A DNA stretch of 45,817 nucleotides from Candidatus Nealsoniibacteriota bacterium (GCA_030616085.1 JAUWYA010000004.1:1-45817); one strand, 5' to 3'. Shown: positions 30,397-37,977, numbered from the stretch's first letter. Program-made: numbers and translations. The notes: generated by a model not told the origin, from the letters alone.

Positions 30397-31245
30397 ATGT
30401 ATAGAAAAGAAAAGATTGAGAAAAGATGGATTAAGATAGAAGATTTATCTATTCACTATTTGACTGCTGGGGAAACAGGTTCTCCGGTTATCTTGCTTCA
30501 TGGTGGAATCTGGGATTCAGCTTCCCTTTCGTGGAAGCTCACTATTGGTTTTATTTCTCAGAACCATAAAGTTTTTGCCCTTGATTTACCGGGCTGTGGA
30601 GAAAGTGATAGGCCGAACACAGAGTGCACCAATGAATATTATGTTAATTTTTTAGGCCAATTCATGAATGCTCTGGGTCTAAAAAAAACCAGCTTAGTAG
30701 GTTTTTCCATGGGAGGAGCAATCGCTTTAGGTTTTTCGCTTCAATCACCTGAAAAAGTTGATAAGCTTGTTCTGGTGGATAGTTATGGGTTAGACAAGGA
30801 AATTATTTTAAGAAGGATCTTGTATCTTCTTGCCAGAATACCTGTTATAAGCAGACTAATTTGGAGCAGTTCTGGCTGGAGCCGTTGGATGGCGAAATTC
30901 AATCTTTGTCACCTGTCCTGCAATTCCAAGAATGTTACTAAAGAATTAGTAGAAGATGTTTATCATGCGGCAAAAGAAAGAAAAGTAGAAGCTTTTCAGT
31001 CCTGGTTAAGAAGCGAACTTGGCTGGAATCAACTTCGCACTAACTTTCTTGATAAGCTTCATGAAGTTACAATACCGACTTTGATTCTTCACGGCGCAGA
31101 AGATAAAGTAATACCTGTTTCTTCTGCAAAAAAAGCTCATAGTAAAATTAAGGACTCTAAGTTGCATATTTTTTCAGAATGCGGACATTGGCCTCCACGA
31201 GAAAAAACAAATAAGTTTAACGAAATACTTTCGAGCTTTTTGTAA
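30397..31245 (+). CDS. Alpha/beta hydrolase
   Basis: This 282-aa alpha/beta-hydrolase-fold enzyme has the oxyanion strand VILLHGGIWDS, nucleophile elbow LVGFSMGGAIAL (Ser104), acid LHGAEDKVIPV and base ECGHWPPREK. The catalytic triad is complete. There is no signal peptide, so it should act in the cytoplasm on an ester, lactone or similar bond; substrate is not predictable. I chose ATG 30397, with AGGAG 8 nt upstream, over an upstream TTG. It ends in its own strong terminator, so it is monocistronic. Confidence 0.9.
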   Translation: MYRKEKIEKRWIKIEDLSIHYLTAGETGSPVILLHGGIWDSASLSWKLTIGFISQNHKVFALDLPGCGESDRPNTECTNEYYVNFLGQFMNALGLKKTSLVGFSMGGAIALGFSLQSPEKVDKLVLVDSYGLDKEIILRRILYLLARIPVISRLIWSSSGWSRWMAKFNLCHLSCNSKNVTKELVEDVYHAAKERKVEAFQSWLRSELGWNQLRTNFLDKLHEVTIPTLILHGAEDKVIPVSSAKKAHSKIKDSKLHIFSECGHWPPREKTNKFNEILSSFL

Positions 31246-31278
31246 GAGCGACTCAATAATTCGAGCCGCTCTTTTTTT
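31246..31278 (+). terminator. Rho-independent terminator of the hydrolase gene
   Basis: AGAGCGACTC...GAGCCGCTCT stem (one mismatch) followed by seven T. It ends 2 nt from the 3' end of the convergent tRNA-Glu. Confidence 0.9.
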
Positions 31279-31279
31279 G

Positions 31280-31352
31280 CGACCCCACGGGGAATCGAAC
31301 CCCGGTTTCCAGGATGAAAACCTGGTATCCTGGTCCACTAGATGATGGGGTC
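31280..31352 (-). tRNA. tRNA-Glu(TTC)
   Basis: Acceptor GACCCCA/TGGGGTC, G73, anticodon arm CCAGG-TTTTCAT-CCTGG (anticodon TTC), T-arm CGGGG-TTCGATT-CCCCG. No encoded CCA. Confidence 0.97.
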
Positions 31353-31418
31353 GTATGCTTAATTTTAGCATAAAAATTGAATAAAATCAAGTTTTTAGAT
31401 AAGATAATAGAATATGAA

Positions 31419-31497
31419 CCCTGTTAGAAATATACAAAATTAATGGGGTTTACAGAGTAAGTTATTATGACTAAAAAAACAAAAATTTCTAACGGGG
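31419..31497. mobile_element. 79-bp CCCC/TGTTAGA element on the tsaD start codon
   Basis: Arms CCCTGTTAGAAAT (31419-31431) and ATTTCTAACGGGG (31485-31497). TGAA flanks both sides (31415-31418 and 31498-31501). The ancestral ATG at 31414 (ATG-AA) follows a GATAAT -10 box by 5 nt. The duplicate on the gene side reads GTG-AAT. The interior shares CATTA(A)TTT...AAACCCC sequence with the glycosyltransferase copy. Confidence 0.72.
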
Positions 31498-32576
31498 TGA
31501 ATATTTTAGCCATAGAAACATCTTGCGATGATACCTGTATTGCTGTTATAGAAGCTAAAGGACAAAAACGTCCCTGTTTTAAGGTATTATCAAATATTGT
31601 TTCTTCACAAACAGAAATTCATAAAAAATGGGGAGGAATATACCCAAGCTTAGCAAAACGGGAACACCAGCGCAATTTACTTCCTGTTTTAATTCAAGCA
31701 CTAAAACAGAGTAAATTGCTTAAAATTTCTAATTTCAAATTTCTAATTTCTAAACAAATCTCAAATCCCAAATTCCAAATTCCAAAACCTAATATTGATT
31801 TTATCGCGGTAACTATTGGTCCAGGTTTAGATCCTTGTTTATGGACTGGAATTAATTTTGCTAAAGATTTAGCTAAAAAGTGGGACTTGCCAATTGTCCC
31901 AGTTAATCATATTGAAGCACACATAGTTGTCAACTTCGTTGACAAAGTTCAAAGTTCAAAGTTCAAAGTTCAAAACTTTCCTGCGATTGCCTTAGTTGTT
32001 TCTGGAGGACATACGCAATTAATACTAATGCGAGATTTTGGCAAATACAAGATTTTAGGAGAAACAAGAGATGATGCGGCTGGAGAATGCTTTGACAAAG
32101 TAGCGCGGATTTTAGGAATTGGATATCCTGGAGGACCTGCAATTGCTGCACAAGCAGCAAAGACTACAAATCACAAACTACAAACTATAGATAAACTGCC
32201 AAGACCGATGATAAGCCAGAAAAATTATGATTTTAGCTTCTCTGGTTTAAAAACTGCTGTTTTGTATAAGCATAAGGGGAAAAAATATGTAAAAGAAATG
32301 TGCAAAGAAGTTCAACAAGCAATAATTGACGTATTGATCAAAAAAACAATTAAAGCAGCTAAAGATTATAGGGTAAAAACAATAATCTTAGGGGGCGGAG
32401 TTTCTGCTAACAAAGAACTAAGAAAACAATTCAAATCTAAATGGGAACATAATCTTTTGGCTCCTTTAAAAGAATTTTCTACTGATAATGCCGTAATGAC
32501 AGGAATAGCTGGCTATTTTGGAAAACCCAAAAACTGGCAAAGAATCAAAGCTGACGCTAACCTAAGAATATGTTAG
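31467..32576 (+). CDS. tsaD: tRNA threonylcarbamoyltransferase TsaD with repeat insertions
   Basis: TsaD transfers the threonylcarbamoyl group to A37 of ANN-decoding tRNAs. Seen are ILAIETSCDDTCIAV, the metal site HIEAH (residues 148-152), GPGLDPCLWTG, the phosphate loop LVVSGGHTQL, DAAGECFDKVARILG and GGGVSANKELR. The 369-aa length exceeds the usual ~340 because of two in-frame insertions, KISNFKFLISKQISNPKFQ (about residues 86-105) and DKVQSSKFKVQNF (about 159-171). The first ten residues derive from the element at 31419-31497; GTG at 31497 would give the ancestral-like (M)NILAIETS start. valS follows after 9 nt. Confidence 0.95.
   Translation: MTKKTKISNGVNILAIETSCDDTCIAVIEAKGQKRPCFKVLSNIVSSQTEIHKKWGGIYPSLAKREHQRNLLPVLIQALKQSKLLKISNFKFLISKQISNPKFQIPKPNIDFIAVTIGPGLDPCLWTGINFAKDLAKKWDLPIVPVNHIEAHIVVNFVDKVQSSKFKVQNFPAIALVVSGGHTQLILMRDFGKYKILGETRDDAAGECFDKVARILGIGYPGGPAIAAQAAKTTNHKLQTIDKLPRPMISQKNYDFSFSGLKTAVLYKHKGKKYVKEMCKEVQQAIIDVLIKKTIKAAKDYRVKTIILGGGVSANKELRKQFKSKWEHNLLAPLKEFSTDNAVMTGIAGYFGKPKNWQRIKADANLRIC
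31716..31793 (+). repeat. AATTTCTAATTTC / AAATTCCAAATTCC array inside tsaD
   Basis: Direct imperfect units encode a Lys/Phe/Ile/Ser-rich peptide without shifting frame. An 8-bp inverted repeat (CTGTTTTA/TAAAACAG, 31684-31709) precedes it. The same array type occurs in valS at 33842. Confidence 0.7.
31927..31978 (+). repeat. Hairpin plus TTCAAAG heptad array inside tsaD
   Basis: TTGTCAAC-TTC-GTTGACAA is immediately followed by tandem TTCAAAG units. A heptad read in threes cycles KFKVQSS with no stop in any of the three plus frames, while every frame of the opposite strand meets TGA. Confidence 0.75.
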
Positions 32577-32585
32577 AATGGATAC

Positions 32586-34760
32586 ATGAAACCATCTAAG
32601 GCATATGATCCAAAAGAAGTTGAGGATAGAATTTACCAACTTTGGATAAAGTCTGGTTTTTTTAATCCAGATAAACTTCCTAAAACCCACAAAAAGCCAT
32701 ACACAATTGTCATTCCCCCTCCAAATGTCACAGGAGAGCTGCACATGGGCCATGCTTTAAATGCAGTTATTCAGGATATTCTTATTCGCTGGAAAAGAAT
32801 GCAGGGATTTAAAACTCTTTGGCTTCCAGGAACAGACCATGCTGGAATTGCTACTCAGAATGTAGTAGAGAAAAAATTAAGAAAACAGGGATTAACTAGA
32901 TTTGATTTGGGAAGAGAAAAATTCATCAAAGAAGTTTGGAAATGGAAAGAAAAATACGGAGACATTATTTTGAACCAGTTTAAAAAAATCGGCTGTTCCT
33001 GCGATTGGTCAAGAACAAGATTCACTATGGATAAAGAATATGCTGAAACAGTTAAACAAGCTTTTCTGCATTACTATAAAAAGGGATGGATTTATCAGGG
33101 CGAACGGACAGTTAATTGGTGTCCTCGCTGTTCAACAAGCTTATCAGATCTTGAAATTGTGTACAAAGAAAAACCAGCAGAAATGTATTACATCAAATAT
33201 GGGCCAATTACTATTGCTACGACAAGACCGGAAACAAAATTAGGAGATACTGCTGTTGCAGTAAATCCTAAAGATGAAAGATACAAAAAATATGCTGGCA
33301 AAACAATTACTATTAAAACTGTGTTAGGACCAGCAAAAATGAAAGTTATTGAAGACAAGATGGTTGATATGGAGTTCGGAACTGGAGCTATGAAAATAAC
33401 ACCAGCTCATGATATCCTTGATTTTGAAATAGGAGAAAGACACGGCCTAGAAAGAAAACAAGTCATAGGTCCTGATGGACGAATGACAAAACTGGCTGAT
33501 AAATATGCTGGAATGACAGTAACAGAAGCAAGAAAACAAATTGTAAAAGATATGGATAAAATTGGAATCTTGGAAAAGGTTGAACCATATACTCATAACA
33601 GCGCCCGCTGTTACAGATGCGATACTGTAATAGAGCCGATTCTTTCCAAGCAATGGTTTCTGAAAATGAATGAGTTGGCTAAAATGGCTGAAAAGCCGGT
33701 TAAACAAGGAAAGATAAAATTCCACCCCAAAAGCTTTGAAAAACCATATTTTGACTGGCTGAAGAATATAAGGGATTGGTGTATTTCAAGACAAATCTGG
33801 TGGGGACACCAGCTTCCTGTTTGGCATTGCCAAACAGGAAGAATTTCTAATTCCCAATTTCTAATTTCTAAACAATTTGAAAATTCAAAATTGAAAATTG
33901 AAAATTCGTCGGCTGAAAAATTCATAATCTCAGCTAAGAAACCGAAACAATGCCCTTTTTGTAAAAATTGTGAAATGAAACAATCAGCCGACGTGCTTGA
34001 TACTTGGTTCAGCTCTGCTCTTTGGCCTTTTACAACTAAGGATTTTTATCCTACTGATGTCTTAATCACTGCTCGAGATATAATAAATCTTTGGGTAGCA
34101 AGGATGATTTTCTCTGGAATGGAATTTAAGAAAGAAATTCCATTTAAACATGTGTATATCAATGCCACTATTTTAACCAAAGAAGGAAAAAGAATGTCAA
34201 AATCTCTTGGCACTGGAATAGATCCAATAAATCTTATCAATGAGTTTGGCGCAGACGCTACCCGTTTTGGAATTGCTTATCAAATTATGGGAAATCAAGA
34301 TATGAAATTTGTTAAAGATAATATTGTTATGGGAAAGAAATTCTGCAATAAACTCTGGAATGCCAGCCGATTTGTCTTAGGACAAATCAAGAGCTCAAAG
34401 CTCAAAACTCAAAACTCAAAACCACAACTCAAAGCTCAAAACTTAACTGCGGCAGATAAAAGAATTTTAAAAACATTAGACAAAACAATAAAATCTGTAA
34501 ATAAAGATTTAGAAAACTTTAAGTTTGGGAAAGCAGCTCATACTTTATACAATTTCTTTTGGCATGATTTCTGCGATGTATACATTGAAGCATCTAAAAA
34601 ACAAGAAGGTGAGAAAACTAAGAAAATCCTACTTTATGTTTTATCAAACTCTCTAAAGCTTTTACATCCGTTTATCCCTTTTATTACTGAAGAAATCTAT
34701 CAAAAATTGCCTATTAAAGATAAAAAGAAATCTTTAATGATTGAAAAATGGCCCATTTAA
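32586..34760 (+). CDS. valS: Valyl-tRNA synthetase, compact form with repeat insertions
   Basis: ValS charges tRNA-Val. The 724-aa enzyme has the class Ia HIGH motif as HMGH (residues 53-56 within PPPNVTGELHMGH), the editing domain (TIATTRPETKLGDTAVAV) and the KMSKS motif as RMSKS (about 536). LDTWFSSALWPF is typical for ValS. The C-terminal coiled-coil arm of longer bacterial ValS is absent. Two in-frame insertions are visible: GRISNSQFLISKQFENSKLK (about residues 419-441) and SSKLKTQNSKPQLKAQN (about 602-619). The first falls in a zinc-knuckle-like loop, before CPFC; the second in the anticodon-binding region linker. Confidence 0.96.
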   Translation: MKPSKAYDPKEVEDRIYQLWIKSGFFNPDKLPKTHKKPYTIVIPPPNVTGELHMGHALNAVIQDILIRWKRMQGFKTLWLPGTDHAGIATQNVVEKKLRKQGLTRFDLGREKFIKEVWKWKEKYGDIILNQFKKIGCSCDWSRTRFTMDKEYAETVKQAFLHYYKKGWIYQGERTVNWCPRCSTSLSDLEIVYKEKPAEMYYIKYGPITIATTRPETKLGDTAVAVNPKDERYKKYAGKTITIKTVLGPAKMKVIEDKMVDMEFGTGAMKITPAHDILDFEIGERHGLERKQVIGPDGRMTKLADKYAGMTVTEARKQIVKDMDKIGILEKVEPYTHNSARCYRCDTVIEPILSKQWFLKMNELAKMAEKPVKQGKIKFHPKSFEKPYFDWLKNIRDWCISRQIWWGHQLPVWHCQTGRISNSQFLISKQFENSKLKIENSSAEKFIISAKKPKQCPFCKNCEMKQSADVLDTWFSSALWPFTTKDFYPTDVLITARDIINLWVARMIFSGMEFKKEIPFKHVYINATILTKEGKRMSKSLGTGIDPINLINEFGADATRFGIAYQIMGNQDMKFVKDNIVMGKKFCNKLWNASRFVLGQIKSSKLKTQNSKPQLKAQNLTAADKRILKTLDKTIKSVNKDLENFKFGKAAHTLYNFFWHDFCDVYIEASKKQEGEKTKKILLYVLSNSLKLLHPFIPFITEEIYQKLPIKDKKKSLMIEKWPI
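33813..33910 (+). repeat. 29-bp perfect hairpin plus AATTTCTAATT array inside valS
   Basis: CTTCCTGTTTGGCA-T-TGCCAAACAGGAAG (33813-33841) is directly followed by AATTTCTAATTCCC and AAAATTGAAAATTG units to 33910, all in frame with valS. Confidence 0.75.
34369..34447 (+). repeat. Hairpin plus CTCAAAAC array inside valS
   Basis: GATTTGTC-TTAG-GACAAATC (34369-34388) is followed by CTCAAAGCTCAAAACTC units and CAAAACCACAACTCAAAGCT. The latter is nearly identical to the ends of the four-helix-bundle element at 6031-6472. Confidence 0.75.
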
Positions 34761-34764
34761 AAAA

Positions 34765-34890
34765 AATCCAAATGTCAAAATCCAAATTTCAAATCAAGTT
34801 CAAAATCCAAAACCCAAAAAGTTATTATTTTTTGATATTTGAACTTTGGGTTTGATTTGACATTTGTCATTTGGATTTTGGATTTAAAAA
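34765..34890. repeat. AT-rich inverted repeat array between valS and prsW-like gene
   Basis: AAATCCAAATGTCAAAATCC units on the left and their complements (GACATTTGTCATTTGGATTT) on the right can fold into a long hairpin around 34815-34835. It is closely related to 2253-2373. It artificially extends the next open frame upstream from a TTG. Confidence 0.75.
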
Positions 34891-34892
34891 CT

Positions 34893-35642
34893 ATGGTTTA
34901 TCTTTTTTATATCATTCTCGGCTTTGCTCCAAGCATTATCTGGCTTTTGTTTTATCTTCGAAAAGACGCTCATCCTGAATCAAAGAGAATGGTTTTGAAA
35001 ATTTTCCTTTATGGAATGCTTTCAGCTGTATTAGCTGGCTTAATAGAAATAGAAATATCTGCTGGCTTGTCTTTCTTTGCAGGAAATTTCCTGCAAAGAT
35101 TCCCCTTTTTATTCTTCATTGCATCTCAATTTATTATGATAGCTTTAGTAGAAGAACTTTCTAAATTTTTGATTGTTAAAGAAAAGGTAATCAGTAATCC
35201 AGAGTTTGACGAACCAGTAGATACCATGCTTTATATGATTATTACAGCTCTTGGATTTGCCGCTTTGGAAAATATCTTAGTCTTGTTTTTAGGAGATGAA
35301 CCAATGCTCATTAGAGAAGCTATAACTATTACTTCTTTCCGCTTTATAGGAGCCACTTTGCTGCACGCTTTGTGTTCTGGAACCTTAGGTTATTTCTTAG
35401 CTTTATCTTTTTTTGAACCTAAAAAACGAATAAGATTAATTTTCAAAGGAACAATAATAGCTGTTCTCTTGCATGGTTTGTTTAATACTTCTATAATGAT
35501 GATTGAAGGAAGCTTAGCAGAGAAAAATTATCTCTTATTAACTTTCTCAGTTATTTTCTTAGCTATTCTTTTAAGCGGCTTAACGTTCTTTATTTCTTCT
35601 GGATTTAGAAAACTTAAAAAAATAAAAAGTATTTGTAAATAA
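34893..35642 (+). CDS. PrsW-like intramembrane metalloprotease
   Basis: This 249-aa polytopic membrane protein of the PrsW/CPBP-like glutamic/metalloprotease group (M82) has about eight TM helices. Conserved motifs are MIALVEELSKFLIV (EExxK), ITALGFAALENILV (E...N), ATLLHALCSGTLGY (H) and VLLHGLFNTSIM (H). Such proteases cut anti-sigma factors or modify envelope proteins; the substrate here is unknown. I choose ATG 34893, since everything upstream is repeat-encoded (FGFDLTFVIWILD). A perfect 24-bp palindrome at 35075-35098 lies within the coding sequence. Confidence 0.85.
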   Translation: MVYLFYIILGFAPSIIWLLFYLRKDAHPESKRMVLKIFLYGMLSAVLAGLIEIEISAGLSFFAGNFLQRFPFLFFIASQFIMIALVEELSKFLIVKEKVISNPEFDEPVDTMLYMIITALGFAALENILVLFLGDEPMLIREAITITSFRFIGATLLHALCSGTLGYFLALSFFEPKKRIRLIFKGTIIAVLLHGLFNTSIMMIEGSLAEKNYLLLTFSVIFLAILLSGLTFFISSGFRKLKKIKSICK

Positions 35643-35646
35643 TTTT

Positions 35647-36168
35647 ATGACAGACTTTTTTGAAAAACTTAAAAAAGGCATGGACATAGAAGAAAAACCA
35701 AAGATTAAAAAAAAGAAAAAACCCGCCCTTGCCCGCCGGAAAGACGGGACTAAGACAGACAAAAAAAAGATTGAAATTAAATCAGAAAAAGATTCTGATT
35801 TTGAAAAAGTTCCTATAGAACAAAAAGATAACTGGCTTGATACAGAAGGAGAATTAACAGTTGATGTTTATCAAACAGATAAAGAAATTGTTATTCAATC
35901 TGCAATTGCCGGCATAGAACCAGAAGATTTGGATATTTCCGTTGAAAAAGATATGGTAACAATAAAGGGGAAAAGAGAAAAGCAATTTGAAGAAAAAGAG
36001 AAAAATTACTTTTATCAAGAATGTTATTGGGGACGATTTTCAAGGAAAATTATCCTGCCTGCTGAAGTTAACAGTTCTAAAATTAGCGCTTCAATGAAAA
36101 ATGGAATTCTGTGTATAAGGATTCCAAAAATTGAAAGAAAAAAGAAAAGAAAAGTATCTGTAAAGTAA
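35647..36168 (+). CDS. Hsp20 small heat-shock protein with lysine-rich extension
   Basis: This 173-aa protein has an alpha-crystallin domain in residues 70-170 (ELTVDVYQTDKEIVIQSAIA, EDLDISVEKDMVTIKGKRE, YWGRFSRKIILP, ASMKNGILCIRIPK). It should act as an ATP-independent chaperone that holds unfolding proteins. The first 65 residues are a Lys/Glu-rich flexible segment, longer and more basic than usual. PALARRKDGTKT in it is encoded by a GC-rich piece (CCCGCC...GACGGG, 35722-35750) unlike its surroundings and may be another repeat insertion. It ends 4 nt from convergent tRNA-Leu. Confidence 0.9.
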   Translation: MTDFFEKLKKGMDIEEKPKIKKKKKPALARRKDGTKTDKKKIEIKSEKDSDFEKVPIEQKDNWLDTEGELTVDVYQTDKEIVIQSAIAGIEPEDLDISVEKDMVTIKGKREKQFEEKEKNYFYQECYWGRFSRKIILPAEVNSSKISASMKNGILCIRIPKIERKKKRKVSVK

Positions 36169-36172
36169 ATTG

Positions 36173-36256
36173 TGCCGAGGGCGGGAGTCGAACCCGCAAG
36201 AGAAAAATCTCAACAGGTCCTAAACCTGTCGCGGTTTCCAGTTTCGCCACCTCGGC
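36173..36256 (-). tRNA. tRNA-Leu(TAG)
   Basis: Acceptor GCCGAGG/CCTCGGC, A73, anticodon arm ACAGG-TTTAGGA-CCTGT (anticodon TAG), long variable arm. No encoded CCA. Confidence 0.96.
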
Positions 36257-36263
36257 TTTTTTT

Positions 36264-36292
36264 ATTATACCCCGTTAGAAGTTTACTTGCAA
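36264..36292 (-). promoter_or_regulatory. tRNA-Leu promoter rebuilt by an inserted element
   Basis: TATAAT (36269-36264) lies 7 nt before tRNA-Leu. The best -35, TTGCAA (36292-36287), is exactly 17 bp upstream and lies inside the 79-bp element, whose target duplication TATAA covers the -10 box. Confidence 0.6.
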
Positions 36293-36348
36293 AACATTAT
36301 ATCTTATTTGATTGAAAAATACAATATTAACGAACACTTCTAACGGGG
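36270..36348. mobile_element. 79-bp CCCCGTTAGA element in the tRNA-Leu promoter
   Basis: Perfect arms CCCCGTTAGAAG (36270-36281) and CTTCTAACGGGG (36337-36348) are flanked by TTATA on both sides (36265-36269 and 36349-36353), a perfect 5-bp target duplication. No coding capacity. Confidence 0.8.
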
Positions 36349-36418
36349 TTATACCTTTTTTCTGCAAAAAATCAACCCCGATTTTTGTTATAGGGGTTTA
36401 TTTATGATAGAATAAAAT

Positions 36419-37939
36419 ATGATTAAGAAGATTTTAATATTAGGCGAGAGAATTATAACAAAATTAGAAACTAATGAAGTTCCTTTTTTTTATTTTATTC
36501 TTACTTTCTTTTTTGTTATTACTTTAAGAAATTTCTTAGAGACATTTTCAGACAAATCTCCTATTTTTTTTGAATTTTTCTTTCATTATTATATTGCTTA
36601 TATTACTTTGGCTTTAGCTCTTATTATATTATTCTATCTTATTACAAGAGAAGATATCAAAAAGATCTCTCAAGTTATTTTACCCAGCTTTTTAGTTTTA
36701 GCCCTTGCTCCTATTATTGATTTAATACTCAGCTGGGGAAAGGGTTATGATATGGCTTATTTGCTTCCAGAGTATCATGGAAGTTTATTATTAAGATTTA
36801 TTACATTTTTTGGCTCTTTTGATGGAAAAGGGATAACGCCTGGTATAAGAATTGAGATTGTTTTAATTCTTTTAGCTTGTTTTATTTATTTCTTTATTAA
36901 AAAAAGGGATGGTATCAAGGCTATAATTTCAACATTTTTAACTTACTCTGTAATATTTATTTTTGGCGCCGCGCCTTATGTTGTTAAGAATTTTTTAAAT
37001 GTTCTTAATATAGAATATAAGCCATCTTCTACATTAATCAGTAACTTTTTTTTATTATTAATTTTTATTTTTACTATTTGGATATTTTATCTTTATAATA
37101 AAAGATATTTTATAAATGTTCTTAAAGATATTAGAATTTTCAGATTCTTGCATTTTGAATTAATGTTTATTTTAGGGATTGTTTTAGCTAAAGTTTATTC
37201 TTCAGGATCTGTTGAATTAAACTCTTCTACTTTATTCCAGATACCTTTTATTATGATTGCTATTTTATTTGCTGGTCTGTTCTCTATTTTTACAAATAAT
37301 TTAACAGACCATGATATAGACAAAATAAGCAATAAAGACAGACCTACTGTTTCAAATGCAATTCCAATTAAAGATTACAAACAATTATCCTGGATTTTTT
37401 TAATATTAGCTGTTTTATATTCATCAAATGTTAATTTTGAAACCTTGTTCTTAATGCTTTTATTTATTGGCAACTACTTTCTATATTCAATGCCGCCTTT
37501 AAGATTAAAAAGAGTTCCTTTTTTCTCAAAGATATTTGTTTCACTTGATTCCTTAATATTGGTTATGATAGGATATTTCCTTATAGCAGGAAACTTAAAT
37601 ATTCCTGGGAATATTATTGCCTTTTTCTTAATAGGCTTTACTGCTGTATTTAATTTTATTGATATAAAGGATTATTATGGAGACAAACAGGAGAATATAA
37701 AAACCCTTCCTGTTATTCTCGGACTTAAGAGAAGTAAAATACTTATTGGTTTGTTTTTTTTAATATTATATCCTTGCGTCTACTTTTTATTAAAACAAAC
37801 TTATCTCTTAATACCATTAACTATTTTTGGCATAATCCAATTCTTTCTTGTAATCAAAAAGAGCTATAGCGAAAAACCAATATTTATAGTTTATTTAATA
37901 AGTATCTTTGCTTTAATAGGTTATTTATGGTTTTTATAA
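36419..37939 (+). CDS. UbiA-family prenyltransferase-like membrane protein
   Basis: This 506-aa polytopic membrane protein ends in a UbiA-type domain (about residues 240-506). Its first Asp-rich motif is NNLTDHDIDKISNKDRPT and its second DIKDYYGDKQENIKTLPV, matching the metal/diphosphate sites of aromatic or lipid prenyltransferases. The N-terminal 230 residues add five or six TM helices not usual for UbiA and of unknown function. Acceptor and prenyl donor are unknown; quinone or membrane-lipid synthesis is possible. TATGAT stands 10 nt before ATG, so the mRNA may be leaderless. Confidence 0.82.
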   Translation: MIKKILILGERIITKLETNEVPFFYFILTFFFVITLRNFLETFSDKSPIFFEFFFHYYIAYITLALALIILFYLITREDIKKISQVILPSFLVLALAPIIDLILSWGKGYDMAYLLPEYHGSLLLRFITFFGSFDGKGITPGIRIEIVLILLACFIYFFIKKRDGIKAIISTFLTYSVIFIFGAAPYVVKNFLNVLNIEYKPSSTLISNFFLLLIFIFTIWIFYLYNKRYFINVLKDIRIFRFLHFELMFILGIVLAKVYSSGSVELNSSTLFQIPFIMIAILFAGLFSIFTNNLTDHDIDKISNKDRPTVSNAIPIKDYKQLSWIFLILAVLYSSNVNFETLFLMLLFIGNYFLYSMPPLRLKRVPFFSKIFVSLDSLILVMIGYFLIAGNLNIPGNIIAFFLIGFTAVFNFIDIKDYYGDKQENIKTLPVILGLKRSKILIGLFFLILYPCVYFLLKQTYLLIPLTIFGIIQFFLVIKKSYSEKPIFIVYLISIFALIGYLWFL

Positions 37940-37945
37940 AAAACA

Positions 37946-37977
37946 AACCCTTCACCTTTAGCTAAAGGTGAAGGGTT
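37946..37977. terminator. 32-bp perfect palindrome, terminator for the T4SS-pilin-like genes
   Basis: AACCCTTCACCTTTAG and its exact complement follow each other without a loop. On the minus strand it is followed by TTGTTTTTT, on the plus strand by no T tract, so it mainly stops minus-strand transcription. Confidence 0.75.

Noticed and set aside
35075-35098. 24-bp palindrome in the prsW-like gene as a regulatory site
   Set aside because: It lies inside coding sequence without an adjacent repeat array or promoter; it encodes a normal-looking TM/loop stretch and may be a small fold-back duplication only.
35075-35098. The same palindrome as a fourth hairpin-plus-array insertion
   Set aside because: No AT-rich array follows it, so it does not fit the pattern seen in tsaD and valS.
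37946-37977. The 32-bp perfect palindrome as another mobile element
   Set aside because: No target duplication could be made out and a T tract follows on the minus strand at the end of a gene, so a terminator is the simpler reading.
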